DNA of 64,000 bases from Entomortierella parvispora (GCA_963573315.1 OY752147.1:1984001-2048000); one strand, 5' to 3'. Shown: positions 12,660 through 24,791, numbered from the stretch's first letter. Notes: generated from the sequence alone by a model not told the origin. A program made the numbers and translations.

Positions 12660-13736
12660 CTATTGCCAGCCCCTCCGCCGATCCTTGTGAACCATGGGGA
12701 GGCCCATATCAATTCTTGTCTTCTTAGGCCTTCTCACAACAGATTGGATCGGATCGGACCTGCCGAGAGACCACCACAGCTCCCCATTTGGAGGATAGAC
12801 CAAGCGTTTGGCCCGGTCATGAGTGATTCCGACGACTTGCAGGGATATCTGGAATTCATTCCTATACGGGACGACCTCTTGTGACGCCACAAATACCCTG
12901 GATTCGGGCGAACCGTCGTACAACGATTCTTCCCTGCGTCCAACACTCTACAGAGCTCCTGGGCCAAGACACCTGGGCCAAGACACCTGGATCGACACCA
13001 CTGAGTCTCTGAGCCAGCGGATCAAATCTTACGGTCCACTACCGGGATCAGACATGAACCTGGACAACATGTCCACTGGAGCTCTACAAAGACTGCTCAC
13101 AAAGAGCAAGGAGAAGGAAGAGGAAACTGCCCCTCCTAGAGACCACACCGCAAAAACCTTACAGCTCAGTTTCAGGATATATTCTGGAAGGTTGACCTCC
13201 TACCCAACACTCACATGGTATGGTGGAGCCTTCTAATCATCAGCTTCCCTCGCCACGGTTACACTCTATCATAGAAGAGACCTCGGAGTTCTACACAATC
13301 TACAAAGCAGCACAGGAGACCAACAGCCACATGATTTTCACATGCCCGCGGAAACTCCAAGTTTGGCGCATGTCGCTGGATAGCCACACACATCGGAGAC
13401 ATGGATTTCTCATTCGGACTCCTCCTCTATGGCGAACATGATCAGATCCTTTCCACGAGCAATATTAGTGCGATTGCGCTTCGAACAACCGTCTTTCATC
13501 AGATCTGGATATTTCACTTTCTCCATATCCTCGAAGACCAACCTTTCGACGCCACCCAGGTGACAATGTCCATTGACCTTGCGGTCAACGAATTGTTCAC
13601 CAGAACGAGTATCGGCGCCCCGTACAGGAGGAACGCAGTCCAGAGCCACCATTTGGTCCCAACTCGGGCCCCTCAACCCCCCACACCTAGTATTTTCTTT
13701 TTATATCTTTTTGACCTGTATTTGCATCTCTTATGA
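12660..13736 (+). mobile_element. Decayed non-LTR retrotransposon (LINE) 3' end
   Basis: Successive plus-strand frames read as the C-terminal part of a reverse-transcriptase polyprotein, broken by stops and frameshifts. Around 13040-13210 there is a linker with a short RIYSGRLTSYPTLTW segment. At 13300-13380 comes ETNSHMIFTCPRKLQVW, the Cys/His zinc-binding-like motif that follows the RT domain in many fungal LINEs. From 13401 an open frame reads FGLLLYGEHDQ, then a helical tail containing TTVFHQIWIFHF and QPFDATQVTMSIDLAVNELF. The RT catalytic core is absent, so this is a 5'-truncated or deleted, inactive copy. The family assignment rests on motif order, not on a search. Confidence 0.55.
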
Positions 13737-13738
13737 AT

Positions 13739-14045
13739 ACTCCTCGACGAGAAACACTTAAACGCACTTGGTCTCACGCGTGTACAATGACTTTTTACTA
13801 GTCGAGATTGCTGTTCAAAAGATGGATATCACCTGATAGTTAAGGTAGGATCGAACGAGAAAATGGATCTGAGAATCGGGTGGTTTTTCTCGGTCATGGG
13901 TGAATTTAAGGGATTTTCGATTTTATGACCTAGATCGATGCTCCTCGATGAGAAACATTCGGCGCGCTTGTTCCTACGCGTGTACGACGACTTTTTACTA
14001 GTCGACATTGCTGTTCGAAGTCTATGATCACCTGACACTTAAGGC
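13739..14045 (+). repeat. Left arm of a foldback-like inverted repeat, two tandem units
   Basis: Two tandem copies of a unit of about 200 bp. Unit 1 begins TCCTCGACGAGAAACAC at about 13740, unit 2 begins TCCTCGATGAGAAACAT at about 13942. Both then contain ACGCGTGTAC, a GACTTTTTACTAGTCGA stretch, TTGCTGTTC and CACCTGA. The reverse complement of 14580-14900 matches this arm at roughly 95% over its inner 170 bp. Confidence 0.75.
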
Positions 14046-14579
14046 AAGTTGAAGCAAAGAAAAAGACCAGGGAATCAGGCGTTTGCTGTGGGTGCAATCA
14101 ATGGCATGGATCTGAAGCATGGATCTGAAGATCAGCAGTCTCTGAATGGGTCGGACGAAAAACATAGGGCTTTTATTTCTATGACCAGGATCGATGCTTG
14201 TTTGATGGGAGATTACCGCGTTCTTGGTCCCTCAAGCGCGTGATGTCCCCTTGCCAGCTGTCATTGCTTTTCAATAGTTTAAACGTTCTCACATCAACAG
14301 CCACATCAACAGCCTGGTCATATTGGTGGAGCGCTCTAGTTTCTGATCCCAGAACATGCGAGTTCCTATCTTTGAGGGGTGTGAGCAAACAAGCAATCAT
14401 GAATGGAGTTCAAGGGATATCACGACCGCAGTTCTCCGCAAGTATACCGGATATGCCTAGTGCCAGTCTCAGATCAGCAACATCCAACAGCAAAGGAGGC
14501 CGTGGCATGGTCGAGACCAGATGTCGCTTGATTTTCTCGTGGAATAGCATTGAAATTGGTCATAAGATAAAAGCCCCGT
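14046..14579. repeat. Loop of the foldback-like element with a third, diverged unit pair
   Basis: About 530 bp between the arms. A more diverged unit is visible at about 14100-14240 (gggcttttatttctatgacc), and its inverted partner at about 14520-14580 (ggtcataagataaaagcccc). The palindrome therefore continues into the loop at lower identity. A 128-codon ORF at 14198-14584 has no recognisable domain, and I do not call it a gene. Confidence 0.5.
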
Positions 14580-14900
14580 GTTAGGTGATCGTAGACTTTG
14601 AACAGCAATGTCGACTAGAAAAAGTCATCGTACACGCGTGGAAACAAGCGCGCCGAATGTTTCTCATCGAAGAGCATCGATCTAGGTCATAAAATCGAAA
14701 ATCCCTTAACTTCACCTATGACCGAGAAAAACCACCCGATTCTCAGATCCGCCCCCGCACTCAAAGTTACCGTAACTGTCAGGTGACCCTCGACTTTGAA
14801 CAGCAATGTCGACTACTATAGTCAAAAGTCATCGCACGCATGTGGAACCAAGTTCGTTGGATGTTTCTTGCTGAGGAGGATCGGTTTCGATCGTAAAAAC
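14580..14900 (-). repeat. Right arm of the foldback-like inverted repeat
   Basis: Inverted copies of the left-arm units: the inner one at about 14582-14755 pairs with 13864-14036, the outer one at about 14770-14895 pairs with 13741-13860. Shared blocks include the reverse complement of GGATCTGAGAATCGGGTGG and of GATTTTATGACCTAGATCG. The outer pair is more diverged than the inner pair. No flanking target-site duplication was obvious. Confidence 0.75.
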
Positions 14901-17170
14901 GATATCTATGTTTTTGCGTATGATATTGGAACCTTCCTGATGGGATTCTTCATTCATGAAATGAGAGAAGATCCCAAAACCTCAGTCTCTAGATTTAGGA
15001 ACGACGGACAACATTCAGCATTTTAATAACAGGATCGGAATCTTAGACCCCACTTGACTACGACCGCGCTCACGAGATGTAGCTTCAGCGTAATGTATAT
15101 AGTAATTTCTCGCGAACAATGATGGGATATTTCAAAACGTCGAGAATCTGCTGTGTTCTTCTCTCTCTATCTCTCTCTCACACACACTCACACACACTCA
15201 CACTCACACATACACTCACTCACTCATATATACACACGTACGCACGAACTCTTCAATTCTCTGATATCTAACCATGATACACCTTCATTATAGAAAGACC
15301 GAATCGGCCTTGTCCCCTCCACTCTCACGCTCTAACCTTCTCAACCATCCCCTTCTTTGGTTATTTCAACGGTAATTGTTCGTCCAATGTGACCATCGGA
15401 TTACAAATGAATGGCAGTCCGCAAGACACTACAGCGATTGCAATTTGCGATGGATTCTCACCATCAGGTACATGTACCGCAATTGAAGTATATTTCTTGC
15501 ACCGAGTGGCAGTATAGATTTCTCTTAAATCCTCCTCATCATTAACCATCAATTGAGAAGGCGCGGCAAACAAGTTCATTTTGCCACCTGTACCAACTGC
15601 GAGTTTCACGAATAACGATGTCGAGAGGAAAATAAAATGAGGCAACGACACAGATCCAGGAGTAGATTTAGGATGTGGTGAAGCAATTGGCGGGAGTATT
15701 GAAACACAAGTCAAAAAGTCTGGTCATTGGCCTTTCAAGAGAGGAGCTGCAGTTGGGTTTGGACATCAAGTTCTTGCTATCCGCTGGATCTTTCCTCGGT
15801 TTGTTTACTTGTTTTATGACGTCTTCTGCCTTCTCACCTAGAGCGATACGTTCGACGAGGTTGTTCCTTTAGCAATGTGCTAGGAGCTGTTTTGGCCTTG
15901 ATCTTGCTTAGTCTGTCGCGCTTATAGTCATGGAAGGCGCTTTTCGAATCTCATGCCGCTCACCACGTATGATCTTGTGCTTGCGATCTTTGCACCGTGT
16001 CGTGATTCTTCTTGATCACTCTTCGCTTATGATTGTCATCCTTTCGTCTGTGTACATTTCGGATTTCATGTCCTGTCTCTTTTACAGTCTTCGTTTGCAA
16101 TTGCGACCGTCCCCTTGACAAGGCACTACTGACTATTCATGAGAGGAAAGACAGCTTCCTGCATGGATTGAAAGGCCAACAGCTCTTTCTTGACTTATCA
16201 GCTTATCAGCTCGACAGCCAATGAGCAAGGTCATTGAGACACCGTGCACTGCTGGAATGCCACATGCAAGGATGTGCAGAGCGATGCCCCAACAGAGCGA
16301 CATCGTTGTTTGTGCAAAGGAGTGGGAGGGGATATTTGTCACACAAAACATTTGACATCCAGATTGCTCTGTGGAATCGAAAGATCAAAAAAGGACTTTG
16401 AGGGTGAGCGTTGTCTTTACTTTATCACAGAAAGTAGGCTGTTCTTGGTGGCAGGAGGTATCAACGGGGGGGGGTATCAATGGTAGGAAGTCTCAGCGGC
16501 GAGGATGCAGGGTCTATCATCGCTTTGAACGTTGGATGGGAAAAGTAGAAAGCCAGAAATAGAATCATGTTACACATGCCCTAGCCATTTTTGTGTAAAG
16601 GAATGCAACGCGTCGCTCTCGCGAGGTGTTTCTCCACACCGAATGCTGCCCGCATTCGTGTATCGGGCGAACAAGCGCGTGTCTGATCAGTCGCCTCCAA
16701 GTACGCGCTCGAGCGATGCTTGGTCCCCGGACCATTGCTATTTACTCTCGCAATTGCATCTAGAGGGGCATCCCTATCTCTGGAACTCCCTATGTAACCC
16801 GCATCCGGGTCGTGGGTGTGGATCAAATGCACGTTCCGTATCTCCTGTTCTAGCCGTGACCCAGCAAGGGTTCATATTCTTGGCGATAGTAGCGGCCGCG
16901 AGGATGTTTCTATGTATCAGATTTGTAACTGGGTGCCTTGAAGTCACAATTGGTCGTCCGCATTGCCAAGTCTTGAAGTTGTCAGCCCACACAATGGCGT
17001 TACGCTGCCGCTGGCGACAATTACAGTAATGCAAGTGCAAGATTGCTGACTCTGGACCGTCTTGAAGGATTGGCGCGATGGGTACCTGTTTGATTTTACC
17101 GACGCGGCAATTATCCATTTCGATGAGCGACTCTTCCTTCATGCATGATGTGGCCCAAGTTGGTTGGACT
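14901..17170. other. Gene-poor stretch with possible decayed coding remnants
   Basis: Contains a CT/CA microsatellite at about 15150-15240. On the minus strand, 15361-15714 is open and ends in a hydrophobic segment, but it has no ATG at its 5' end and no recognisable domain. Just upstream, at about 15690-15860, the same strand reads a basic helical stretch (EKAEDVIKQVNKPRKDP) that ends in a stop. Together these look like a broken minus-strand gene of unknown family. Nothing else convincing is seen to 17170. Confidence 0.3.
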
Positions 17171-19367
17171 CTTTTAAACAACATGCGTTAGTCTATTTGA
17201 TTGCCTTTTTGCTTTTCTTCCATGTTCTCTCTCAGGGCAGAGGAGGCGCAGGGTGTGTCCTCTTCATGTACGACACCTCAATTGGACACCCCTCTCGTTG
17301 TGCTTTTGTTCCCTTGACTTTTTTGATTCCCTTTTTTCTCCCTTTCGCTCCATTTGTGACGGGTCCACTGAAGGGGACTTTTTTTTTTTTTTTTTTTTTT
17401 TTGGGTCTGAGGGAAACGGACTCAGGACTGAAGTTCAAAAAGAATTTTTCCTGTCAATACGAAAAATTTTTGTTGAAAAGGGCTGTCAAATCCTCAAAGG
17501 AAAAAAAACCTTGTGCAAAAGTGGACCGAGGACCGGTCTGCGCGGATATTCTCTTTGAAATGTTTCTCAGCAGCAGGGCTCGAACAAAAAACAGGAGCGG
17601 ACAAAAAAAAAAAAACACAAATCGTAAAAATAATCTCGAGCACGACAACAGCACGCCTTCTCGTTTTAATAACCATAGTGGCTGTCTCTGTTGTTCAATT
17701 GAGTTCTGATCCTGCCCTGTTCCTGGCCACATTGCAACACCTATGGTGCGAGCGTATTTGGGTGTGAACCCTTTTTTTTTTTGGACTTGTTGCTGGTTTG
17801 GCCCACCTTTGACATCCTCTCAACCACCACCTCTTCTCCTTTCCTTCCCCCCATTGACCTTGAATATTTTCTTGTGGGGTCTTCTGTTTGTTCACTTTGT
17901 GTGCACTCACGCCACAATGGGATGGGAATAGGACACGAGGCAAGAATTGCCTCAACTCTAGAGAACGGATGGGTGGGTGAGAGAGGTTTGTGGACCAACC
18001 ACAGGACGCACCTTCATGCTCTTCCACGTCCCTTCATGCCACGCCATGTTCATTAGCCATGCGAGCCCGTAGACTGCTCACTTTGTATCTCGTCTTTCGG
18101 CTTCCCAATTGGCAGATGCGGTTGTTTTTATTTTTTCTTGTGTCCTTCACGCTCCATGTAGAAATCCCTCCCTTCTGGATATGTGGCCAACCAAGGTTCA
18201 CATACGTGAAATCGGATCAGAAAACCGCGAACGGACGAGCAATTGGATCGCATCCAGAACCAAAACAATAAAAAAAAAATTGCACAAAATCGGACCCGGC
18301 AACCCTACGCCGGCAGAGGGATCGAGGAGATCTTCCCAGACAGCCAGGGAGAAGAACAGGAAAAAAGACTTTGCTCTCTTCCCTTCTGTTGTTTCGTTCA
18401 CCCATCCGCCACATCCCCCGATTCCGTTCTCATGTGCCGTGCCCGTGTCGTGTCGTGTCGTGTCTGCGGAAGGGCAGAAAGAAAGCAGAGGAAGGGTGCG
18501 AGAGCTGTCAGGGAAGGGCAAAAAGAGTTCATTTGCGCGGGGTTCGGTTCTTGTTATCTGCAAGTCTGCAGCCATTCGTCCATTGGGACGCTATAAAACC
18601 CGCTTTGTGTCCCTCCGGTCGTTTTTTCTCTTTTCTTTTCTTTTCCTCACAGTTTTCTGTACATCCCACTTTTCCACCACCATCTGCCCACCAGCATCAA
18701 CAGCTACATCCTTGCTTCCCCCCCCCCTTCTTCTTCTATTCCCAACCACCACCCCCAGCATCCTCTACCAAGGATCCTCAGCTCTCCAACTGTTACTTTC
18801 TCTAGTCAGTTCCCCCCGTCGCCACTTTCAAATCTGCTAGACAGTGCACAACCTTTCTGTTGTCTATTCTCTTCTTCGTTTTTTCTTTAAAAAACACCCC
18901 CAACCACCACCTTTCTCCCTGAAAAGAGATCCCCGGGCTTCCACCCATTTCCCATCTAGGCAGGCCGTTCACCTTCGGTTTGCTATTAACATCACGGCGC
19001 TACGCAACAGTAAAATCAGTTCCATTCTCTTTCGGCGATCGCCTCCCTGGCTTCCCGAGAACCAAGGTCTTGTCTGAATTACTCTTTTGTCTTCAGGCAC
19101 ACCTTTTCAAAAAACGAACCTCGTTTTCCGCTCTTCTTCTGTTATCGCACATCCTATTGGGAAGCTTTACTTCCGTCTTCTAGTCCCCCGTCCGTCCCTT
19201 TTGTGTCCTCCCTCCCTTCAACTCGTCTCGAAGCCCTGTCCAGGCCCACCCGAGAGAGTCCCCCCCTTCCCCTAAAGCAAGAAAACAACCCGCAGTAGTC
19301 CTGCTCCTCCTCCCCGCGCTTTTTTTCTATTACCTTTTCCCCCCTTTCCCCTGTCGTTTATTAAGCC
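17171..19367 (+). promoter_or_regulatory. Ornithine decarboxylase upstream region and long leader
   Basis: Includes a 24-base T run at 17379-17402 and pyrimidine-rich DNA. From the TATA-like box at 18592 to the start codon at 19368 there is no ATG on the plus strand, and the sequence is strongly C/T-rich with CCACCACC-type motifs. It reads as an unspliced leader of roughly 700 nt, since no clear GT...AG pair stands out. No gene is seen on either strand. Confidence 0.55.
18592..18598 (+). promoter_or_regulatory. TATA-like box (TATAAAA)
   Basis: A consensus TATAAAA follows a GC-rich segment and precedes a long pyrimidine-rich tract lacking ATG. This fits the core promoter of the ornithine decarboxylase gene, with transcription starting about 30 bp downstream. 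Inference from sequence only. Confidence 0.5.
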
Positions 19368-20996
19368 ATGATCGACATTTCGCTCCAGCAAGACCAGTTC
19401 GAGGTCGTCCCCACCTTGGTCCAGCCCACCCTGGTCGAGGTCCTCAAGTCCCGTGTCAAGGCCGACATGGCGCGCGAGGCTCAATTGCCCCAGGTCCACA
19501 CCCTGCCCATCGACCAGATGTTGCACGCCCGTCTCGCCTCCTTTGATCCCGAGAGCGAGGACGCCGAGGCCGAGAATGCTTTCTACGTTGCCGATCTGGG
19601 CGAGGTGTACCGCCAGCACCTGCGCTGGAAGGCTCTCTTGCCCCGAATTGAGCCCTTCTTTGGTAAGTCAATAATCCAAGCCGCTCGTTTGTTTTGCAGG
19701 AATGAGAAGAAAGGTGGTTTCGTTGTGGCTTTCCAGGGACGACCCAATTGCATCCTTTTTTGGATTGCGCACAGTCGGCTTCAGAAAGATTTTTTCCCTC
19801 TTGTTCCACGGACCCTGACCAAGTCATTCCGACGGGGACCGATCTGTTCTTTGTGTCTTGTGTGTCGGTGTTTGTCAACGGAATATTAACACCGATCCCC
19901 CCCTTTATCTGTCTTTCTAGCCATGAAGTGCAACCCCGATCCCATGGTCATGCGTCTTCTGGCCTCGCTCGGCGCCGGTTTCGACTGTGCTTCCAAGAAC
20001 GAGATCCAGTCTGTGCTCGAGATGGGTGTCGACCCCAGTCGCATCATCTACGCCAACCCTTGCAAGCAAAACTCGTTTGTCAAGTATGCCCGCACCAACA
20101 ATGTTCACATGATGACCTTTGACAACGCGGAGGAATTGCACAAGATCAAGCGCTTCCACCCCGATGCTCAGCTGGTGCTCCGCATCTTGACCGATGATTC
20201 AAAGTCGCTCTGCAAGCTCGGACTCAAGTTTGGCGCACCTTTGGACACGACTGGATTCTTGCTGGCTACAGCTAGGGAGTTGAACCTGAACGTCATCGGA
20301 GTCAGTTTCCACGTTGGCAGTGGCTGCTTTGATGCCAATGCCTTTGGTGAGGCTGTCATCCGTGCCCGCCGCGTGTTTGACCAGGCCAAGGAGTATGGCT
20401 TTGAGTTCAACTTTTTGGACGTTGGAGGTGGATTCCCATCGGCTCATGTGACTGAAGGGATCACATTCGAGAAGGTGGCCACCATCCTGGGTTCGACCGT
20501 CGACTCTTTGTTCGGCCCCGAGATTCGTGTCATTGCGGAGCCCGGCCGTTACTATGTGGGCTCGGCTTTCACGCTCGCGACCCAGGTCATTGCTCGTCGT
20601 ACGATTGCGCGCGACCTTGGCGAGGTCTTGTCGGCGGAGCAGAGCCAGAACCCCACGCACATGTACTATGTCAACGATGGCATGTACGGTTCTTTCAACT
20701 GCATCATGTTTGACCACCAGGTCTGCGAGCCCAAGGTGCTCCTCAAGGACGGAGGATTTGCCTACAAGAGCGCAGTGAACGAGCCCCATGGTTTCGCTTC
20801 GGTCTGGGGCCCAACCTGTGACAGCATTGATTGCATCTCTTCAAAGTCGAGCTTGCCTCTTTTGGAGACGGGCGATTGGCTCTACTTTGAGAACATGGGC
20901 GCTTACACGATCACGGCTGCCAGTCAGTTCAACGGATTCCGCAAGAGCGAGATTATGTACACCACCACGGAGCAGGAGGTTTCGTTTCACTTCTAG
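19368..20996 (+). CDS. SPE1: Ornithine decarboxylase
   Basis: Two exons, 19368-19662 and 19921-20996 (1371 nt, 456 aa), with a 258-nt intron starting GTAAGT and ending TTTCTAG. The enzyme converts ornithine to putrescine with PLP, the first and rate-limiting step of polyamine synthesis in the cytosol. Visible family motifs are AMKCNPDP with the PLP lysine at about residue 101, just after the splice junction, then FHVGSGC, DVGGGFP, EPGRYYVGSAF (phosphate-binding Gly region and substrate contacts), YVNDGMYGSFNC and VWGPTCDSID with the catalytic cysteine. Length is normal for fungal ODC. The ATG at 19368 is the first in a leader of about 700 nt without any other ATG. ODC is usually controlled by antizyme and translation; the leader suggests translational input here too, but that is inference. 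Confidence 0.97.
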
Positions 20997-21256
20997 GGAA
21001 GGAATGAAAAGAAAACTGAGGAACTCCTACATGGTGTGAAAATGATGATAACAAGGACAGTTATCGTCTACAGAGTCTCGACTCGAGTTTGACGACCTTT
21101 GTGCCCTGGCTAAGCGAAATAGTTTTTCGTTTTTTTCACTCTCTTTGATCGTGTTGTTTTTTCAAACGAGAATAAAAACTTTGAACCAATTCTGGTTGTC
21201 TAAAGACTAAAAAAGACTCGAGTCCGTTTGACGTTTGCTTGATTCCGCTCCACAAC

Positions 21257-21292
<36 letters not shown>

Positions 21293-21495
21293 CTTTGAAC
21301 GTAGAGTGGGCAGAAGAAGAACAGGAATTCAGGCACCAGGGGGATTTGTTGTGTTTTTGCCACCAAAAAATGAATGTGACCAGCCACAACACGCGCCAAC
21401 GCGTTCCTTCGCTTGCTTCTTTGCCTCTGGTTTTGTTCATTTGCCCCTCCCTTTCGTCCTTCCTACAGACCGCGACTAAACGGCCCATTGAATCG
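20997..21495. other. Intergenic and 5' leader of the CtIP-type gene
   Basis: Holds the ODC 3' end (AATAAAA at about 21171), a (GA)n run at about 21260-21289, and a strong splice acceptor (CCTTCCTACAG ending at about 21470) just before the chosen ATG of the next gene. That suggests a leader intron. Confidence 0.5.
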
Positions 21496-21606
21496 ATGCA
21501 TCCGCAGGAGCCAGTCGATGACCTGAGCCTTGCACTCACGCAATCCCCTGTCAGGAATGCCGGAGTTGGAGCAAGAGCCTCAGGTTCATCAGCACCGCGC
21601 ACGCAG

Positions 21607-21644
<38 letters not shown>

Positions 21645-24625
21645 AATGCCACGCGCACAACAGCGTCCTACAGCCAAGGAGCCAAGATCCCGCCCAAATG
21701 GAGAACCACATCAGCACCAGCATCCGCCAACCCCTGCAATGTCCATCTCGGCCGCTACTTCCACTAGTGACAACAACATCGCCCCTCCTTCCACGAAACA
21801 ATGGGCACGTCCTCAGGCACCAGCACAGAGGCCAAACAAATCGGATTCAACTTCGTCCGCATTTCCTCAATGGAGCGCCTTGGAGGCGGCCATGAACACG
21901 GTGCAGCAGGTTCAGTTGATGGAAAAGAAGTCGCAAGGTAATCACATTCTACCTCCTCACTGTCAATGCCTTTTTGGTAGGGCGGTATTTGGACAGAGAG
22001 AGTTAACACGTAGGATGAATTCACTCGTTCCCCACCCTAAAAAACACAACAATGATAGCTCTAGAAGATGAAAACCAGAGGCTGAAGGCACAACTGGCAG
22101 AGATGAAGACCAACGCCATCAACTGGTGCATGCTTGCGAAATCGTACCAACAAGACCGGAACTATATTGGTGTCCAACTCTCAGAGCTGGAGATCAAGCT
22201 TGCTCAGGCTCAAAGGCGACCAGGTTCTAGTTCGGATGGGACTTTGACAAAAGGAACAAGCGCAACAGTACAGACCATGGCCGAAAAAGGCAGCGCAGGA
22301 GCAGACACGACTATGGATGATATTGTGAGCCAGTCTATCTCCCAACTCTTGGACACCGTGTAAGGCTTCTTGTTCCTCGCGCAGGAGTTTTGGTGTTATC
22401 ACAATGTTTTTAAAAACAAAGACTCACAATCTTCCGTTTGTAGAACCAATACCAACCATGGAGTAGAGCCAAGGTTGCCACCGCTCAGCAAAGGACACTA
22501 CTCACTAGAAAAGAAACGCACCAAGGATGGTTCCGATGGATCTTCTACCTCTCGACAACCGGGGTCTCTTCGCTCTGTACTCAAGACATCGTCCTCCTCC
22601 AAAGTCAGCGCGTGCACCTGTGGATGCCAAGAAGAGCTTCGTGCATGGAAAATGCGAAGCGCCTTTGCAGAGAACCAGATTCCAATCCTGGAAATGCGTT
22701 GCGAGAAGCAGACAATCATCTTGGAGGGCTACAAGACTAAATGGACCCAATGGAAGGAGGGCCTCCTCCGCGCCCAGTATGAACGTCGACTCAAGGCGGC
22801 CATGCCTCATCACATTGCCCGACTCGAAGCGACATCGGATTTACAACATGGAACGCTCCCCCAAGGTTCATTGAAAAGGACGAGGTTTGCGACTGACGGA
22901 ATGCTCGATAGTACTCCAGAAAGGAACGCCACCACACAACAAAATACGCTTTATAATCAGTTCAGCATTGGACAACCCATTCGCTCGGCCAGTCCTGTTG
23001 GCGTCTCTAGCAGACCTGGGGTCCGCTTTGGAAGTGGCTCGGCCACAGAGCCACATATTCTCCTGGATGACAATGACTCTGACGACAGTGATAATGCAAC
23101 GCGAGGTCAAGGCAGCCACCTCCCAAATACATTTGTGGTCGATTCTGATGATGACGTCCACCACTCTGGACCAGAGTATGTATCTCAGCCAAAGTCACTT
23201 ACATTCCCCTCGGATCTGGCTCTTCGTCGGCGCCGGCTTTTGTCACAAGAGGATGATGACGACGAGGACGAGGACGAGGATGAAGATGAGAGCCACGTCA
23301 GAAGTGTCTCGCCTTCAAAGCGGTCATTGCAGAGACGAAGTCTAAAGCGGCCAGTCTCCCGAGTATCTCAGGAACAACTAGCAGCAGAGGCAAACCGAGC
23401 GGACAAAAGACATGGGGTGAGTCGAGGAATGCAGTCATTGGAGTCCGATCGGTCCTCACCACCAATGTTTGAGTATAGCCGTCCTCACATCAAAATTGTC
23501 GAGCGTACGACCGATTCTGCTGTGGATGAGGTAGGGGAAGATGGGGTGGCTGGAGAGATTGAAACAGGAGGAGGTTCATCAGAAGAAAATGGTCAGACAG
23601 AGTGTCGTTCGTCAGAACCAAGAACCGTGCCACCTTCAACACCAGCGCCCAATCAACCAGCATCTGGTGCAAGAAATAACGAGTCCACAGGTGGAAACAC
23701 CGTGCACAAGACGACACCTGAGAAGGCACAACCGCGAGTCTATGTCCCCGAAACGCCACTAGAGTTTCAAGGAATTACTCCAAGGAAGGATGATGGCCCT
23801 CATAGTGCAGCTTCTGGGTTGGTGGCCCCCAAACCACAACACGATATCATCCCCCTTGACGATTTCGATGAGGCTCCGATTCAGCGCCCTGTTGCAAAAC
23901 ATCCCGAACATGGCCAAGGACAAGACCAAGGAAATGAGCAGGATAGAAGTCGCGTGGCTAATGATCAGGATGACTGGCCGGGCCTTGAAGATGACGAGAA
24001 TCCTAGACTTGAAGAGCGCGAAGAAGATGATGATGGCGCGTTTATGGATGGCGGACAAGGAACATCCCGTGGTGCGCAACAGCAGCCAGTTGGGACTGGT
24101 GATGAACGTATCTACAACTTTACTGAGAGACGCAAGGATAAACGAAAGCAGATGCATGGCCATGATTGCGCATGCTGTCAAAGGGTAAGAGAAAGGAATC
24201 AAGTCTTTTAGTTTCCTGGCCATTGTCAAAGTAGGCCAATCGCTTGGATTTCTGACGCGAACATGTTTGTTTTTTGCTGGATGGGTTATTAGTTCTACAA
24301 GATCACTGGCGCGTTGCCACTGCCAGACGGATACAACGCCTTCTTTACGCCTGCGCCTCGACCGGGCCAGAAAGAGGTGTGGGAGCAAACCCCAGAAGAG
24401 CGACTGCAGGATCGTATCCAGCAAGTGTCTCGCCATCGGGTGCAGCACGAGGTGCCATTAACGCCTCCCGGGTTCTGGGATACAGACTTTCCTCTTACGC
24501 CTGAAAGACTTGAATGGGATCGAATCGCGGAGGAGAGGAAGGCACGCAAGAAGCAGAGATTGGCCCATGAAGAGGCAATGCATGATCAGGCGCGTCGCCA
24601 CGGGCAGAATCGTGGTCGTGGTTAA
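21496..24625 (+). CDS. CtIP/Ctp1/Sae2-type DNA double-strand-break resection factor
   Basis: Four exons: 21496-21937, 22059-22359, 22444-24184, 24293-24625 (2817 nt, 938 aa). The N-terminal 147 residues are disordered with a polyQ run. Exon 2 encodes a coiled coil (ALEDENQRLKAQLAEMK), the position of the CtIP/Ctp1 tetramerisation helix. The centre is acidic and Ser-rich with a run of Asp/Glu near residue 540. The C-terminus has the diagnostic Sae2/CtIP block: HDCACCQR at about 822-828, FYK across the last splice, SRHR at 874-877 and GFWDTDFP at about 888-895. CtIP family proteins bind DNA ends and, when phosphorylated by CDK, activate the Mre11-Rad50-Nbs1 nuclease to start resection. An upstream in-frame ATG at 21370 is possible, but a strong splice acceptor near 21470 favours 21496. 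It converges on the next gene, 166 bp between stops. Confidence 0.85.
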
Positions 24626-24791
24626 AATCCGTAGTCGTGATGGACATTGTCGCGTCAATCATTGGCGGACGAGCGCTCCATTGAAAACATAAAATATAAA
24701 AAAAATATAATACATAATGCCCACTCTGAACCACAGACACAATATTTTCCCTGGTTGCAATACTCTTTTGATATTTGACAGATCTACGACT

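Noticed and set aside
14198-14584. 128-codon ORF in the foldback loop
   Set aside because: No domain, and it overlaps diverged copies of the repeat unit, so it is probably a chance frame.
17379-17402. 24-base T run as a retroposon poly(A) tail on the minus strand
   Set aside because: No adjacent coding or retroposon sequence on the minus strand; it is probably a simple homopolymer.
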